DNA of 64,000 nt from Chitinophaga pinensis. GTDB lineage: Bacteria; Bacteroidota; Bacteroidia; UBA4408. The notes below the pieces were generated by a model that was not told where the DNA came from, made no database searches, and saw only the letters and a list, made by a program, of their open reading frames with translations. The translations under genes and the position numbers were made by a program. Shown piece by piece: positions 1-8,050 of this stretch (positions are counted from its first letter, which is position 1; every line of letters begins with the position of its first letter). The stretch spans positions 62,001 to 126,000 of the forward strand of contig CAMAVS010000003.1 of the NCBI GenBank assembly GCA_945861665.1. Reading direction: 5' to 3'.

Positions 1-51
1 TGGTACAAAGATAATTGTATTGGTAAATTATTGAGGTATAATTCACTATTT

Positions 52-386
52 TATTTTTATTCCTACTACACAAATGCCATCTACCTGTTCTAAATTTACT
101 TCGCCAAGCTTCAAAGGTCTCGTCCAACATTTAACTTGTTGCTAAATGTTTTTGCTTTTGTTTTTTAATAATATGTATTTAAAATTTTTGCACCTTGATT
201 TTCATCAAACTGGTCGCTATAGCCATCAGAAGAAATATATATACGGAGTTCACGTTCAATGAAATTCGGAAAAGCAATCTGCTCAATTTTGGGATTGTGT
301 ATACCAAGTTTTGATCGTTTAATCGGGTCGATTATTGCACCAAGTTCTTGTTGGTACTTCGTTTCTATTATTTCTAAAGACGTAAT
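52..386 (-). pseudogene. Decayed 3' remnant of a SpoIIE/PP2C-type serine phosphatase
   Basis: On the minus strand an open stretch runs from 386 down to a TAA at 165-167 with no start codon. It encodes RIYISSDGYSDQFDEN, which closely resembles the SDGY(A/I)DQFGG block near the C-terminus of SpoIIE-family phosphatases. Past that stop, in a shifted frame (about 99 down to 52), the sequence encodes EQVDGICVVGIKI, like the closing Q-(T/V)-DD-(I/V)-x-V-(I/V)-G block of the same family; TFEAWRS is readable in another frame just before it. The pieces are in the right order but separated by at least one frameshift and a stop. The open stretch also begins exactly at the stop codon of the neighbouring aminotransferase, so the 5' part is gone. 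I read this as an inactivated, truncated gene; the family assignment rests on short motifs. Confidence 0.5.
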
Positions 387-1697
387 TTACTTTTTTACTA
401 CTGATGCAGTTAAGGCAATTTCAGTAATAGCTTTTACTAATAAATCGAGATCTTTTATGGTGGTATAAACATTTGGTGTAACCCTTACTCCGTGAACATT
501 TTCCCAATTAATACCAACAGTGTGTATTCTGTATTTATCGTAAAGTTGAGTGTCAATATCTTCAGGCTTCATTCCTTCGATGGAAAAGTTTGCTATAGCA
601 CAAGAAAATTCGGTCTTTAAAGAAGTATTGAGTCTTACACCTGAAATTTTGATTGCTTTTTCTGCCCAATAATTTTTTAAATAACGCAAACGTGCTTCTT
701 TACGTTTTATACCAATGGCTAAATGAAAATTGATAGCGTTTCCAATAGCTTGTTCAGTTGGAAATGATCGCGTACCTAATGTTTCGAATTTGCGAATATC
801 CTCGCTTTGTGGATTATCATTTCCCATCAATGGCCATACATTTTTTATTTTATCTTTTTTTATATACAGCATTCCTGTTCCAAAGGGTGCGCATAACCAC
901 TTATGAAGTGATGTTCCGAAATAATCACAATCTAAATCCGATAATTTATAATCAATGTGTGCAAAGGTATGTGCTCCATCCACGATTACTTCAATGCCTT
1001 TTTTGTGAGCAACTGCAGCAATTGCCTTTACGGGCATCAATTGTCCAGTCCAGTTAATCATATGCGTAATGTGAGCTATTTTTGTTTTGTCGGTGAAGGC
1101 TTTTTCATATTGACTCACAATTGATTCTTCATCTTCAATAGGAAGTTTGAAGTCGAGCCATACCAATTTAATACCATCTCTTTTTTCGCGCTGCTTCCAA
1201 GCATTAATCATATTCGGGTAATCGTATTTTGTAAGTACCACCTCATCACCTGCCTTTAAATTTAATCCAAAAATAACGCTGTTAAGTGCTTCAGTTGAAT
1301 TTCTATTAATGGCTAATTCTTCCGGTGAGCAACCTGCTAAATCAGCTAGTTTGTTTCGTAAAGGTTCTCTCCCTTTGTCTAATATTCTCCACATATAAAA
1401 GGAGGGGGCTTCGTTGCATAATTCATTGTACTTTATAAAGGCGTCTTGCACCACTTTTGGTTGCGGACTAACTCCTCCATTGTTAAAGTTTATCATAGAA
1501 GAAGATACTGTGTAAGATTGCTGAACCCAATACCAAAAGTCTTCGTCAGATGCTAACTCGGAAGGGGCTAGAGTTTCAACTCTTTTAAAAGCTTCCTTTA
1601 GTTCGATTCCAAATGAATTGTTTATAAAGGATGAAATAGAAAATACTCCTGCAGTTAAACCAACTTTTTTCATAAACGATCTGCGATTTGTTTCCAT
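387..1697 (-). CDS. Secreted-type aminotransferase class V (PLP-dependent, isopenicillin-N-epimerase-like)
   Basis: A fold-type I PLP enzyme of the class V aminotransferase/cysteine desulfurase superfamily, about 436 residues. The PLP lysine is seen in GTSLHKWLCAPFG (about residue 266), and the cofactor-binding aspartate in VDGAHTFAHIDY. The N-terminus METNRRSFMKKVG followed by a short hydrophobic stretch resembles a Tat signal (two arginines, S/T-x-F-L/M-K), so the enzyme probably acts outside the cytoplasm. I chose the ATG at 1697 rather than a TTG seven codons upstream because it gives a normal signal peptide. Related proteins are annotated as isopenicillin-N epimerases, but the substrate cannot be told from sequence. 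The gene stands alone, divergent from the phosphatase gene at 1785. Confidence 0.85.
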   Translation of the reverse strand: METNRRSFMKKVGLTAGVFSISSFINNSFGIELKEAFKRVETLAPSELASDEDFWYWVQQSYTVSSSMINFNNGGVSPQPKVVQDAFIKYNELCNEAPSFYMWRILDKGREPLRNKLADLAGCSPEELAINRNSTEALNSVIFGLNLKAGDEVVLTKYDYPNMINAWKQREKRDGIKLVWLDFKLPIEDEESIVSQYEKAFTDKTKIAHITHMINWTGQLMPVKAIAAVAHKKGIEVIVDGAHTFAHIDYKLSDLDCDYFGTSLHKWLCAPFGTGMLYIKKDKIKNVWPLMGNDNPQSEDIRKFETLGTRSFPTEQAIGNAINFHLAIGIKRKEARLRYLKNYWAEKAIKISGVRLNTSLKTEFSCAIANFSIEGMKPEDIDTQLYDKYRIHTVGINWENVHGVRVTPNVYTTIKDLDLLVKAITEIALTASVVKK

Positions 1698-1754
1698 AGT
1701 AAGGTTTATTTTCCTCAAATATTGCTATATTTTTAATGAATAGCAATAGTTTTT

Positions 1755-1762
1755 TACTTTTG
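1755..1762 (+). promoter_or_regulatory. Bacteroidota -7 promoter element (TActTTTG)
   Basis: Exact match to TAnnTTTG. A transcript start would fall near 1767, 18 bases before the GTG at 1785, which supports that non-ATG start. No clear -33 TTG is visible. Confidence 0.55.
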
Positions 1763-1784
1763 ATTTTAAATTAATTCAACAAAA

Positions 1785-2243
1785 GTGAAAATATTGATGG
1801 TTTGTTTGGGCAATATTTGTCGTTCACCGATGGCAGAAGGCATTATGCGTTTAAAAATAAAAAAATACAAATTGGCTGCTACTGTTGATTCAGCAGGGAC
1901 ATCAAGTTGTCATCAAGGGGAACATCCCGATAAAAGAAGTATATTGAGTGGTGCAAAACACGGTGTAGATATATCTAACTTGGTTTCTAGACCGTTTATT
2001 GTGAATGATTTTGAACAATTTGATGTGATTTATGCGATGGATAGTGAAAACATGAACAATATAATTCAATTAGCCGGCAATGAAAATAATAGGGAGAAAG
2101 TAAAGCTTATATTAAATGAAATTTACCCGAGTATAAACAAAGCTGTTCCAGACCCTTATTTTGGAGGAGAATATGATTTCGAAATAGTTTTTAGTTTGTT
2201 GGATAAAGCTTGTGAAGTGATAGCTAAAAAAATAAACAGATGA
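1785..2243 (+). CDS. Low-molecular-weight protein-tyrosine phosphatase
   Basis: A 152-residue cytoplasmic phosphatase with the whole family signature. The catalytic P-loop C-X5-R is at residues 7-13 (VCLGNICRSPMAEG), and the general-acid aspartate lies in the C-terminal PDPYFGG motif. Length is normal for the family. In bacteria these enzymes dephosphorylate protein tyrosines, often on polysaccharide-export kinases, but no such kinase is in this window. Translation starts at GTG 1785, with the P-loop directly after the first strand as usual, 18 bases from a predicted transcript start. The stop overlaps the next start (ATGA), so the two genes are translationally coupled. Confidence 0.92.
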   Translation: MKILMVCLGNICRSPMAEGIMRLKIKKYKLAATVDSAGTSSCHQGEHPDKRSILSGAKHGVDISNLVSRPFIVNDFEQFDVIYAMDSENMNNIIQLAGNENNREKVKLILNEIYPSINKAVPDPYFGGEYDFEIVFSLLDKACEVIAKKINR

Positions 2244-2944
2244 AAGGGAAACTATATTTGATACCAACAACATTGGGAGACATTGAACCGACTGCAACAA
2301 TTCCTGCACAAGTAAAGGAAGTAGCTAATTCTATTAGTGAATACATTGTTGAGGATGAAAAATGGGCAAGGAGATATTTGAAAAAATTGGAAATTAAAAC
2401 TCCCCTAAATGATTTAATACTTCACCCACTTAACAAACATACAAATCCGAATGATATAAATAGTTATTTGCAAAATATTTATAACGGAACAAACATTGGA
2501 GTTATTTCTGAAGCGGGTTGTCCGGGTGTTGCCGATCCGGGAGCAGAAGTAGTAAAGTTAGCTCACACAAAAGGGATTGAAGTAATTCCCTTGGTAGGTC
2601 CATCTTCAATTTTGCTCTCTTTAATGGCATCAGGGTTTAATGGGCAAAATTTCGCTTTCAATGGTTATTTGCCAATTCAACAAGATGAGCGGCATAAAAA
2701 AATACAATTGCTTGAAAAACAGATTTACCAATTTGATCAAACACAATTATTTATCGAAACGCCTTTTAGGAATGATAAACTGGTTCAAGATATATTAAAA
2801 GTATGTAAGGGCTCTACTAAACTATGTATTGCAGTAGATTTAACAATTTCCACTGAGAGTGTGCAAACCAAAACTATAGCGGAATGGCTAGTTAAAGCGC
2901 CCTTATTAAATAAGCGTCCGACTATTTTTTTGCTCTATAAATAA
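2240..2944 (+). CDS. SAM-dependent methyltransferase, RsmI-like (tetrapyrrole methylase fold)
   Basis: A 234-residue protein of the tetrapyrrole methylase superfamily, closest in character to RsmI, which 2'-O-methylates C1402 of 16S rRNA. Visible family blocks are the N-terminal LYLIPTTLGD, the SAM-site loop VISEAGCPGVADPG (about residues 90-103), and VIPLVGPSSILLSLMASGF. RsmI usually starts LYLVATPIGN and is about 40-50 residues longer; here the first loop is PTTLGDIE and the C-terminal part is short. It may therefore be the shorter RsmI paralogue common in Bacteroidota rather than RsmI itself, and the target is unsure. ATGA overlap with the tyrosine phosphatase gene indicates co-translation. 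Confidence 0.8.
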   Translation: MKGKLYLIPTTLGDIEPTATIPAQVKEVANSISEYIVEDEKWARRYLKKLEIKTPLNDLILHPLNKHTNPNDINSYLQNIYNGTNIGVISEAGCPGVADPGAEVVKLAHTKGIEVIPLVGPSSILLSLMASGFNGQNFAFNGYLPIQQDERHKKIQLLEKQIYQFDQTQLFIETPFRNDKLVQDILKVCKGSTKLCIAVDLTISTESVQTKTIAEWLVKAPLLNKRPTIFLLYK

Positions 2945-2980
2945 ACCCGAAATAGTTTAAAACAAAGGTCATATTTTTCT

Positions 2981-2988
2981 TATCTTTG
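2981..2988 (+). promoter_or_regulatory. Bacteroidota -7 promoter element (TAtcTTTG)
   Basis: Exact TAnnTTTG match. The predicted transcript start near 2993 lies downstream of a possible TTG start at 2986 and 17 bases before the ATG at 3010, so it supports the ATG. Confidence 0.55.
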
Positions 2989-3009
2989 TTTATAAATGAG
3001 TTTATAGCA

Positions 3010-4677
3010 ATGAAAAAAGTACTCACTTGTTTTTTATCTTTTTGGGCAATGTGTAGTATTGCTCAAGTTTCTCCTTCTAAATATTGGATTAAATTAGCTG
3101 ATAAAAACAATACACCTTATACTTTAAGTAATCCGCAAGGATTCTTAACACAGCGTGCTGTGAATAGAAGATTGCTGCAAAATATACCTGTTGATTCAAC
3201 AGACTTGCCCATTAATGCATTGTATATATCCGCAATAAATGCTACCGGTGCTCAAGTTATTAATAACTCAAAATGGTTTAATTCAGTTACTATATTAATT
3301 GCAAATGCTTCGCAATTAACGGCTGTTCAAGCTCTGCCTTTTGTAGTATCATCGCAACCTGTTTTTAAAAAGTATAAAACTAAAACATCTGATAAATTCG
3401 ATCCGTTGCCAGGAGTATTTGCTAAACAATCAATAATAAATCGGGAGAACGACTTACATGCATTAAATTATGGTAATTCCTTTAGCCAAATTAATATGAT
3501 TGGTGCTAATTATTTGCACGTGGCAGGCTATCAAGGACAAGGTGTTGTTATAGCGGTTATTGATGCGGGTTTTTTGAATGTTAACGTTGACCCTGTGTTC
3601 GATAGTATTCGATTGAATAATCAAATATTAGGAGTACGCGATTTTGTAACCGGTGATGGTAGTGTATACGAAGATTATTATCATGGTTCGGCTGTATTGT
3701 CAACAATGGGAGGTAATTTACCCGGGCAATTAATCGGCACAGCTCCTAAAGCAAATTATTGGTTATTGCGTTCTGAAGATGTTGGAAGCGAATATTTAAT
3801 TGAAGAAGTAAATTGGGTAATTGCTGCCGAATTTGCTGATAGTGTAGGGGCTGATATTATTAATTCTTCTTTAGGTTATACAACCTTTGATGATGCAAAT
3901 CAAAATCATACATACGCACAAATGGATGGCAATGTGGCAATTGCAACAATAGGTGCCGATAAAGCAGCCTCTAAAGGTATTATTGTAGTAAACAGTGCAG
4001 GGAATGAAGGTGGAACCCTTTGGCATTATATTGGGGTTCCTGCTGATGGAGACAGCGTTTTTACAATTGGCGCAGTGGATGCGAATAGAATAAGAGCAGG
4101 GTTTAGTTCAACCGGCCCAAGCTATGATGGGCAGATTAAGCCAAACGTTGCGGCACAAGGAGCAGGTACAATTATTACAGATGGAGTAGGAGGAACCTTT
4201 TCAGGGAATGGTACATCATTTTCTGCTCCGGTTATTTCAGGTGCTACTGCCTGCTTGGTGCAAGCTTTTCCTCTTAAAACCAATATGGAAATATTGGATG
4301 CTATACAACGAAGTTGCGATCATTATAATTCACCTGATTCGCTTACTGGATATGGTATTCCAAATTACTCTATTGCAAGTTTATTGCTATCACAGCCGGA
4401 GTATGCTAAAAAGAAATCAATTAGTTTTTTAGATGTTTTTCCTAATCCCTTTGTTTCAGAATTGGATTTTGTTTATTATTCTGCCAAATCTGAATTAATT
4501 CAAATAACACTTAACGATATTACGGGACGTATTTTATACACTGAAAGTGCGAAGGGATATAATGATGGATATATGAAAATAAGAATACCTAATTCTTCAG
4601 AATTACCTGTCGGAATGTATTTTCTTAAGCTTTCTTCGCCATCCACAACTATAATAAAAAAAGTAATAAAGAATTAA
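3010..4677 (+). CDS. S8 (subtilisin-like) serine peptidase with T9SS type A sorting domain
   Basis: A secreted subtilase of about 555 residues. After a signal peptide (MKKVLTCFLSFWAMCSIAQ) and a propeptide-like region come all catalytic residues: Asp185 in AVIDAGF, His225 in YYHGSAVL, the oxyanion Asn in VVNSAGNEGG, and Ser403 in GNGTSFSAPVISG. The last 85 or so residues, starting VFPNPFVSELDF and ending GMYFLKLSSPSTTIIKKVIKN, form a T9SS type A C-terminal sorting domain, so the enzyme should be exported through Sec and T9SS to the cell surface or medium. The start at ATG 3010 is chosen over an upstream TTG because it begins the signal peptide and follows a promoter motif. It is monocistronic and convergent with fbp. 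Confidence 0.93.
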   Translation: MKKVLTCFLSFWAMCSIAQVSPSKYWIKLADKNNTPYTLSNPQGFLTQRAVNRRLLQNIPVDSTDLPINALYISAINATGAQVINNSKWFNSVTILIANASQLTAVQALPFVVSSQPVFKKYKTKTSDKFDPLPGVFAKQSIINRENDLHALNYGNSFSQINMIGANYLHVAGYQGQGVVIAVIDAGFLNVNVDPVFDSIRLNNQILGVRDFVTGDGSVYEDYYHGSAVLSTMGGNLPGQLIGTAPKANYWLLRSEDVGSEYLIEEVNWVIAAEFADSVGADIINSSLGYTTFDDANQNHTYAQMDGNVAIATIGADKAASKGIIVVNSAGNEGGTLWHYIGVPADGDSVFTIGAVDANRIRAGFSSTGPSYDGQIKPNVAAQGAGTIITDGVGGTFSGNGTSFSAPVISGATACLVQAFPLKTNMEILDAIQRSCDHYNSPDSLTGYGIPNYSIASLLLSQPEYAKKKSISFLDVFPNPFVSELDFVYYSAKSELIQITLNDITGRILYTESAKGYNDGYMKIRIPNSSELPVGMYFLKLSSPSTTIIKKVIKN

Positions 4678-4691
4678 GCTTAAAAAGGTTT

Positions 4692-5675
4692 TTAATACTC
4701 TTTTACAAAATCAAGCGCTTTATTAACCATTTCTGACGACCCAATAAACAAGGATACGCGTTGGTGTATTTCAGTAGGTTTTATATCCAAAATACGTTGG
4801 TTATGTGTGAAAGCTTTGCCTCCCGATTGCTCTGCTATAAATGCCATAGGATTACATTCGTATAAAAGTCGGAGTTTTCCATTTGGTGTTTTTGCAGTTG
4901 GTGGATAAATAAAAATTCCCCCTTTTTGTAAATTGCGATGGAAGTCGGCAACCAATGAACCAATGTAACGAAGTGAATACGGGCGATTGCTTTCTTTATC
5001 TTTTTCTTGACAGTAATGAATATAGTTTTGAACTCCGATTGGAAACTCAATAAAATTACCTTGATTAAGTGAATAAATAGTTCCATTTTTAGGCGAATTC
5101 ATATTGGGATTGGACAAATAAAAATCATTTTTGTCGCTGTCGTACGTAAACCCATTTACTCCATTTCCACTGGTAAATACCATCATCGTTGATGATCCGT
5201 ATAATACATATCCTGCAGCAAGTTGTTTATTTCCTTTTTGTAAAAAATCATCAACAGTAACTGGTGTGTTTTCATCTAATTTTTTATAAATAGAAAAAAT
5301 AGTGCCAATAGATACATTCACATCAATGTTGGAAGAACCATCCAATGGATCCATACAAACAAGGTATTGCCCATTTTTAGAATCAATTATCAGTATGTCA
5401 TCATTTTCCTCAGAAGCTATTCCACAACAGTAACCGCTTGTAGTCAATGCTTCTATAAAAATATCGTTGGCAATTATATCTAATTTTTTTTGCGATTCAC
5501 CTTGCACGTTGGTTGCACCCGCTTCTCCTGTAATGTTTAACAAACCCGCCTTTCTCACTTTTTTACTGATAATTATTGAGGCTTTTTGAATGCTATCCAT
5601 TATGTGCAGAACACCTTCAAAATTAGTATTTAAATAAGTTTTATTGTCTTGTAAAAAATGGTGTAAACTTTTCAT
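4692..5675 (-). CDS. fbp: Class 1 fructose-1,6-bisphosphatase
   Basis: Gluconeogenic enzyme that hydrolyses fructose 1,6-bisphosphate to fructose 6-phosphate, cytoplasmic, Mg2+-dependent. The 327-residue length is typical of class I FBPases. The metal-binding block DPLDGSSNIDVNVSIGTIFS is intact, with the upstream SEENDD acidic residues that complete the metal site. The sugar-phosphate block RYIGSLVADFHRNLQKGGIF and the closing region with LRLLYECNPMAFIAEQSGGKA are also present. Its start lies 15 bases below the end of the TamL-like gene, so it may share that transcript, although the two functions are unrelated. Confidence 0.96.
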   Translation of the reverse strand: MKSLHHFLQDNKTYLNTNFEGVLHIMDSIQKASIIISKKVRKAGLLNITGEAGATNVQGESQKKLDIIANDIFIEALTTSGYCCGIASEENDDILIIDSKNGQYLVCMDPLDGSSNIDVNVSIGTIFSIYKKLDENTPVTVDDFLQKGNKQLAAGYVLYGSSTMMVFTSGNGVNGFTYDSDKNDFYLSNPNMNSPKNGTIYSLNQGNFIEFPIGVQNYIHYCQEKDKESNRPYSLRYIGSLVADFHRNLQKGGIFIYPPTAKTPNGKLRLLYECNPMAFIAEQSGGKAFTHNQRILDIKPTEIHQRVSLFIGSSEMVNKALDFVKEY

Positions 5676-5690
5676 AGTTTGTCTAAATTT

Positions 5691-8003
5691 TTAGAAAGGG
5701 TATCCTATTCCAAGGTTAAAATTAATATCTTTTACTTTAGGGTGTGTAATTATCCATGCATTGCCTACTAACTGCCCAGGATCATATATAGGCAAGGCGG
5801 CATCTAAACGGATAATGAAAAAACTAAAATCGTAACGCAAACCGAATCCACTTCCAACAGCAATCTGTTTGTAAAAAGTTTTCATATCAAATTCTGCACC
5901 CGGTCTTAATAAGTCTTTGTTTAACAACCATATATTACCTGCATCTATAAAGGTTGCTGCATTTAGCATTTTATAAACATTATACCTATACTCTATGTTG
6001 TATTGCAATTTTATGTCACCAATCCGTTCATAATTAGCAGACCCGCCATAAAACGATCCGGGGCCCAATGATCGAGCTGTCCAAGCTCTAATATCATTAG
6101 TTCCTCCTGCATAAAAACTTTTTACAAAAGGCAATACATCTGCATTTCCATAGGGTTTACCGATTCCAATAGTTGTTCTATTTACTAAAATAGTTTTACC
6201 ATAAAGTTTTTTATAAAATCGGTAATCTAAATCGACCTTAATATATTGTGAATAGCGTATATTGAACAAGGTATAATATCCATCCTCTCCTTTTTCTTTA
6301 TTGTTGTTGGTATTCACAATAGCATTAACCCCATTACCAGCAAATTCAGCATTGAATCTAAAATACGAGTATCTTTTTGTTGTTGCAACTTCTTGGTTGC
6401 TAAAAATGTAACTGTATTTCAATGCTGTAATCATAAGGGGTTTATAGCTTTGAATAATAAGTGCGTTGTTAGTCGCAAAAAGTGTGTTTTCAAAATCTGT
6501 TGATAAATCGACTCCTACGAAACTTATATCAAGAGGGTAGATAATGTGTTGTTTCGTTGGTGTTTCTTTGTAGGTATAAAACATTGAAATTGCTGCAATG
6601 CTTCTTTTGTAATCCGGCCGCTGCTGAAAATTGTAAGATGCGGTGAATTTTGTTTTTGGGTTTGCTCGTTTTGAAAAAGATGGCCGAATAAATGGAAAAA
6701 AGAATTTTGGAATATTTAGTGAAACTTCTGGTCCAAGTTCAATAGTATTGAATGTTTTTATGGGAATAATTGAAAGTTGGTCAAGAGTTTTAGAGGTTGT
6801 TCCTAGTTTTTGAACTTCAAAGGATCCTTTAAGTTTTATTTCAAAAATTTCAGCCCCTTTAAAAGAATTTTTATTTTGAAAAACAACACTTCCACCAATT
6901 CCAAAATCACCTGAGTTATGTGTTCCGTCAATCGATAAAGCCAAAGATAGTTTTGGTGATGGCGTTAGGTTAATATAGGTGTCAAGTAGTTTTGGTGAAT
7001 TATCGCCATTTATTTTTTTGAATTCTATAGATAGGCTTTTAAAGGTTCTTAATTCAGCTAAGCCTCGGTATGAATCATCCACATTTTTTTCCTTAAAAAG
7101 ATCCCCCTTACTAAAAAAAAGTGGAGTAAGTATAACCGGTGTTTTAATTGGAAGCTTTTTATGGTAACTGAATGTAAAAGCAGGAATCACGAATGTAGAA
7201 TCGATAAGGAGTAATTTAGCACTGTTCTTTATATTTATAGTTATGTTATTAATTTGATACTGACTATGACCTGATTGACTAACTAATGTATCCTTTTCGG
7301 GATTTTGAATTTCAAGAACCATGTTAATTGTGTGATTTTTTAATGCACTGTCTGCCTCGTAGTGAACATATTCTTTAATAAAATCGAAATAGCCATTGTT
7401 TTTTAGGTATAAGCTGATTCGCACTCTTTCTCTCTCTAAAACATCTTCATCATAAATATTTCCTTTTTTTACGAGTGAATTACTTTTGTCCGATTCAATG
7501 TATGAATTCACTAAAGCATCCGGTATAACATATTTTATGTTACCGAAGGTGTAGTGCTTATCAGGTTTGATAGTATAAAATACTTTTGCTCTTTTATAAC
7601 CGTAAAAGGTGGAATCTTTTACGTCCGAATTAAAATATCCTTTTTTGTTTAGATGTAGTTTTATTTGTTGCGATGATTTTTTGGTTAAGTTATTATCAAG
7701 TACAACCGGTTCCTCGCCAATAGTATTCTTTAACCATTTTTTCCATTTCCTTTCCTTTCCAAAGGATGTATAGTTGTATACACCCAAATGAAAATGAAAA
7801 ATTTGCAATATTCTTCTATTGGGTTTTTGCTTTATAATTCGGCTTATTTCGTCTTTATCAATCCTTAAGTCTTTGCATATAATTCGATTATTTTGCAATA
7901 AATATTGGTTGTCATTCAATAATCGGGTAGGGCTGCAACTAACCATAAATGAAATAAAGTAAACAAATAATAAGTAATAAATATAGGCTTTTACCGAATT
8001 CAA
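5691..8003 (-). CDS. TamL-like outer-membrane protein (BamA/TamA superfamily, lipidated)
   Basis: A 770-residue Omp85-superfamily protein. The N-terminus (about 23 residues) is a lipoprotein signal ending FMVSC, so the mature protein should start with a lipidated cysteine, unlike BamA or TamA of Proteobacteria. Residues about 30-330 contain POTRA-like segments (for example NKKGYFNSDVKD and LKNNGYFDFIKEY). The C-terminal half is an Omp85 beta-barrel, with the late signature KSFYAGGTNDIRAWTARSLGPG and a closing strand FNLGIGYPF. This matches TamL, the lipoprotein form of TamA described in Bacteroidota, which is thought to work with TamB in envelope biogenesis; no tamB is in this window. Translation starts at TTG 8003: an in-frame TAA five codons upstream excludes a longer protein, and an ATG would lose the signal peptide. 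Confidence 0.85.
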   Translation of the reverse strand: MNSVKAYIYYLLFVYFISFMVSCSPTRLLNDNQYLLQNNRIICKDLRIDKDEISRIIKQKPNRRILQIFHFHLGVYNYTSFGKERKWKKWLKNTIGEEPVVLDNNLTKKSSQQIKLHLNKKGYFNSDVKDSTFYGYKRAKVFYTIKPDKHYTFGNIKYVIPDALVNSYIESDKSNSLVKKGNIYDEDVLERERVRISLYLKNNGYFDFIKEYVHYEADSALKNHTINMVLEIQNPEKDTLVSQSGHSQYQINNITINIKNSAKLLLIDSTFVIPAFTFSYHKKLPIKTPVILTPLFFSKGDLFKEKNVDDSYRGLAELRTFKSLSIEFKKINGDNSPKLLDTYINLTPSPKLSLALSIDGTHNSGDFGIGGSVVFQNKNSFKGAEIFEIKLKGSFEVQKLGTTSKTLDQLSIIPIKTFNTIELGPEVSLNIPKFFFPFIRPSFSKRANPKTKFTASYNFQQRPDYKRSIAAISMFYTYKETPTKQHIIYPLDISFVGVDLSTDFENTLFATNNALIIQSYKPLMITALKYSYIFSNQEVATTKRYSYFRFNAEFAGNGVNAIVNTNNNKEKGEDGYYTLFNIRYSQYIKVDLDYRFYKKLYGKTILVNRTTIGIGKPYGNADVLPFVKSFYAGGTNDIRAWTARSLGPGSFYGGSANYERIGDIKLQYNIEYRYNVYKMLNAATFIDAGNIWLLNKDLLRPGAEFDMKTFYKQIAVGSGFGLRYDFSFFIIRLDAALPIYDPGQLVGNAWIITHPKVKDINFNLGIGYPF

Positions 8004-8016
8004 TGGATTGTTTTTT

Positions 8017-8024
8017 TACTTTTG
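8017..8024 (+). promoter_or_regulatory. -7 promoter element (TActTTTG) for the TrmH-family gene
   Basis: Exact TAnnTTTG match. The predicted start of transcription near 8029 is downstream of the possible ATG at 8003 and 22 bases before the GTG at 8051. Confidence 0.5.
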
Positions 8025-8033
8025 TAAGTGCTA

Positions 8034-8041
8034 CAAATTTA
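8034..8041 (-). promoter_or_regulatory. -7 promoter element (TAaaTTTG) for the TamL-like gene
   Basis: On the minus strand the motif reads TAaaTTTG. The predicted start near 8029 gives a leader of about 26 bases before the TTG at 8003. It overlaps functionally with the divergent plus-strand promoter at 8017. Confidence 0.5.
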
Positions 8042-8050
8042 GCATTAATT

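Noticed and set aside
1-17. Sigma-54-like box TGGTAC at the window start
   Set aside because: The GC at the -12 position is absent at the required N10 spacing.
2986-3009. TTG start for the S8 peptidase
   Set aside because: It lies at the promoter motif and would place seven charged and polar residues before the signal peptide.
8003-8050. ATG start for the TrmH-family gene
   Set aside because: Upstream of the predicted transcript start; adds residues not seen in the family.
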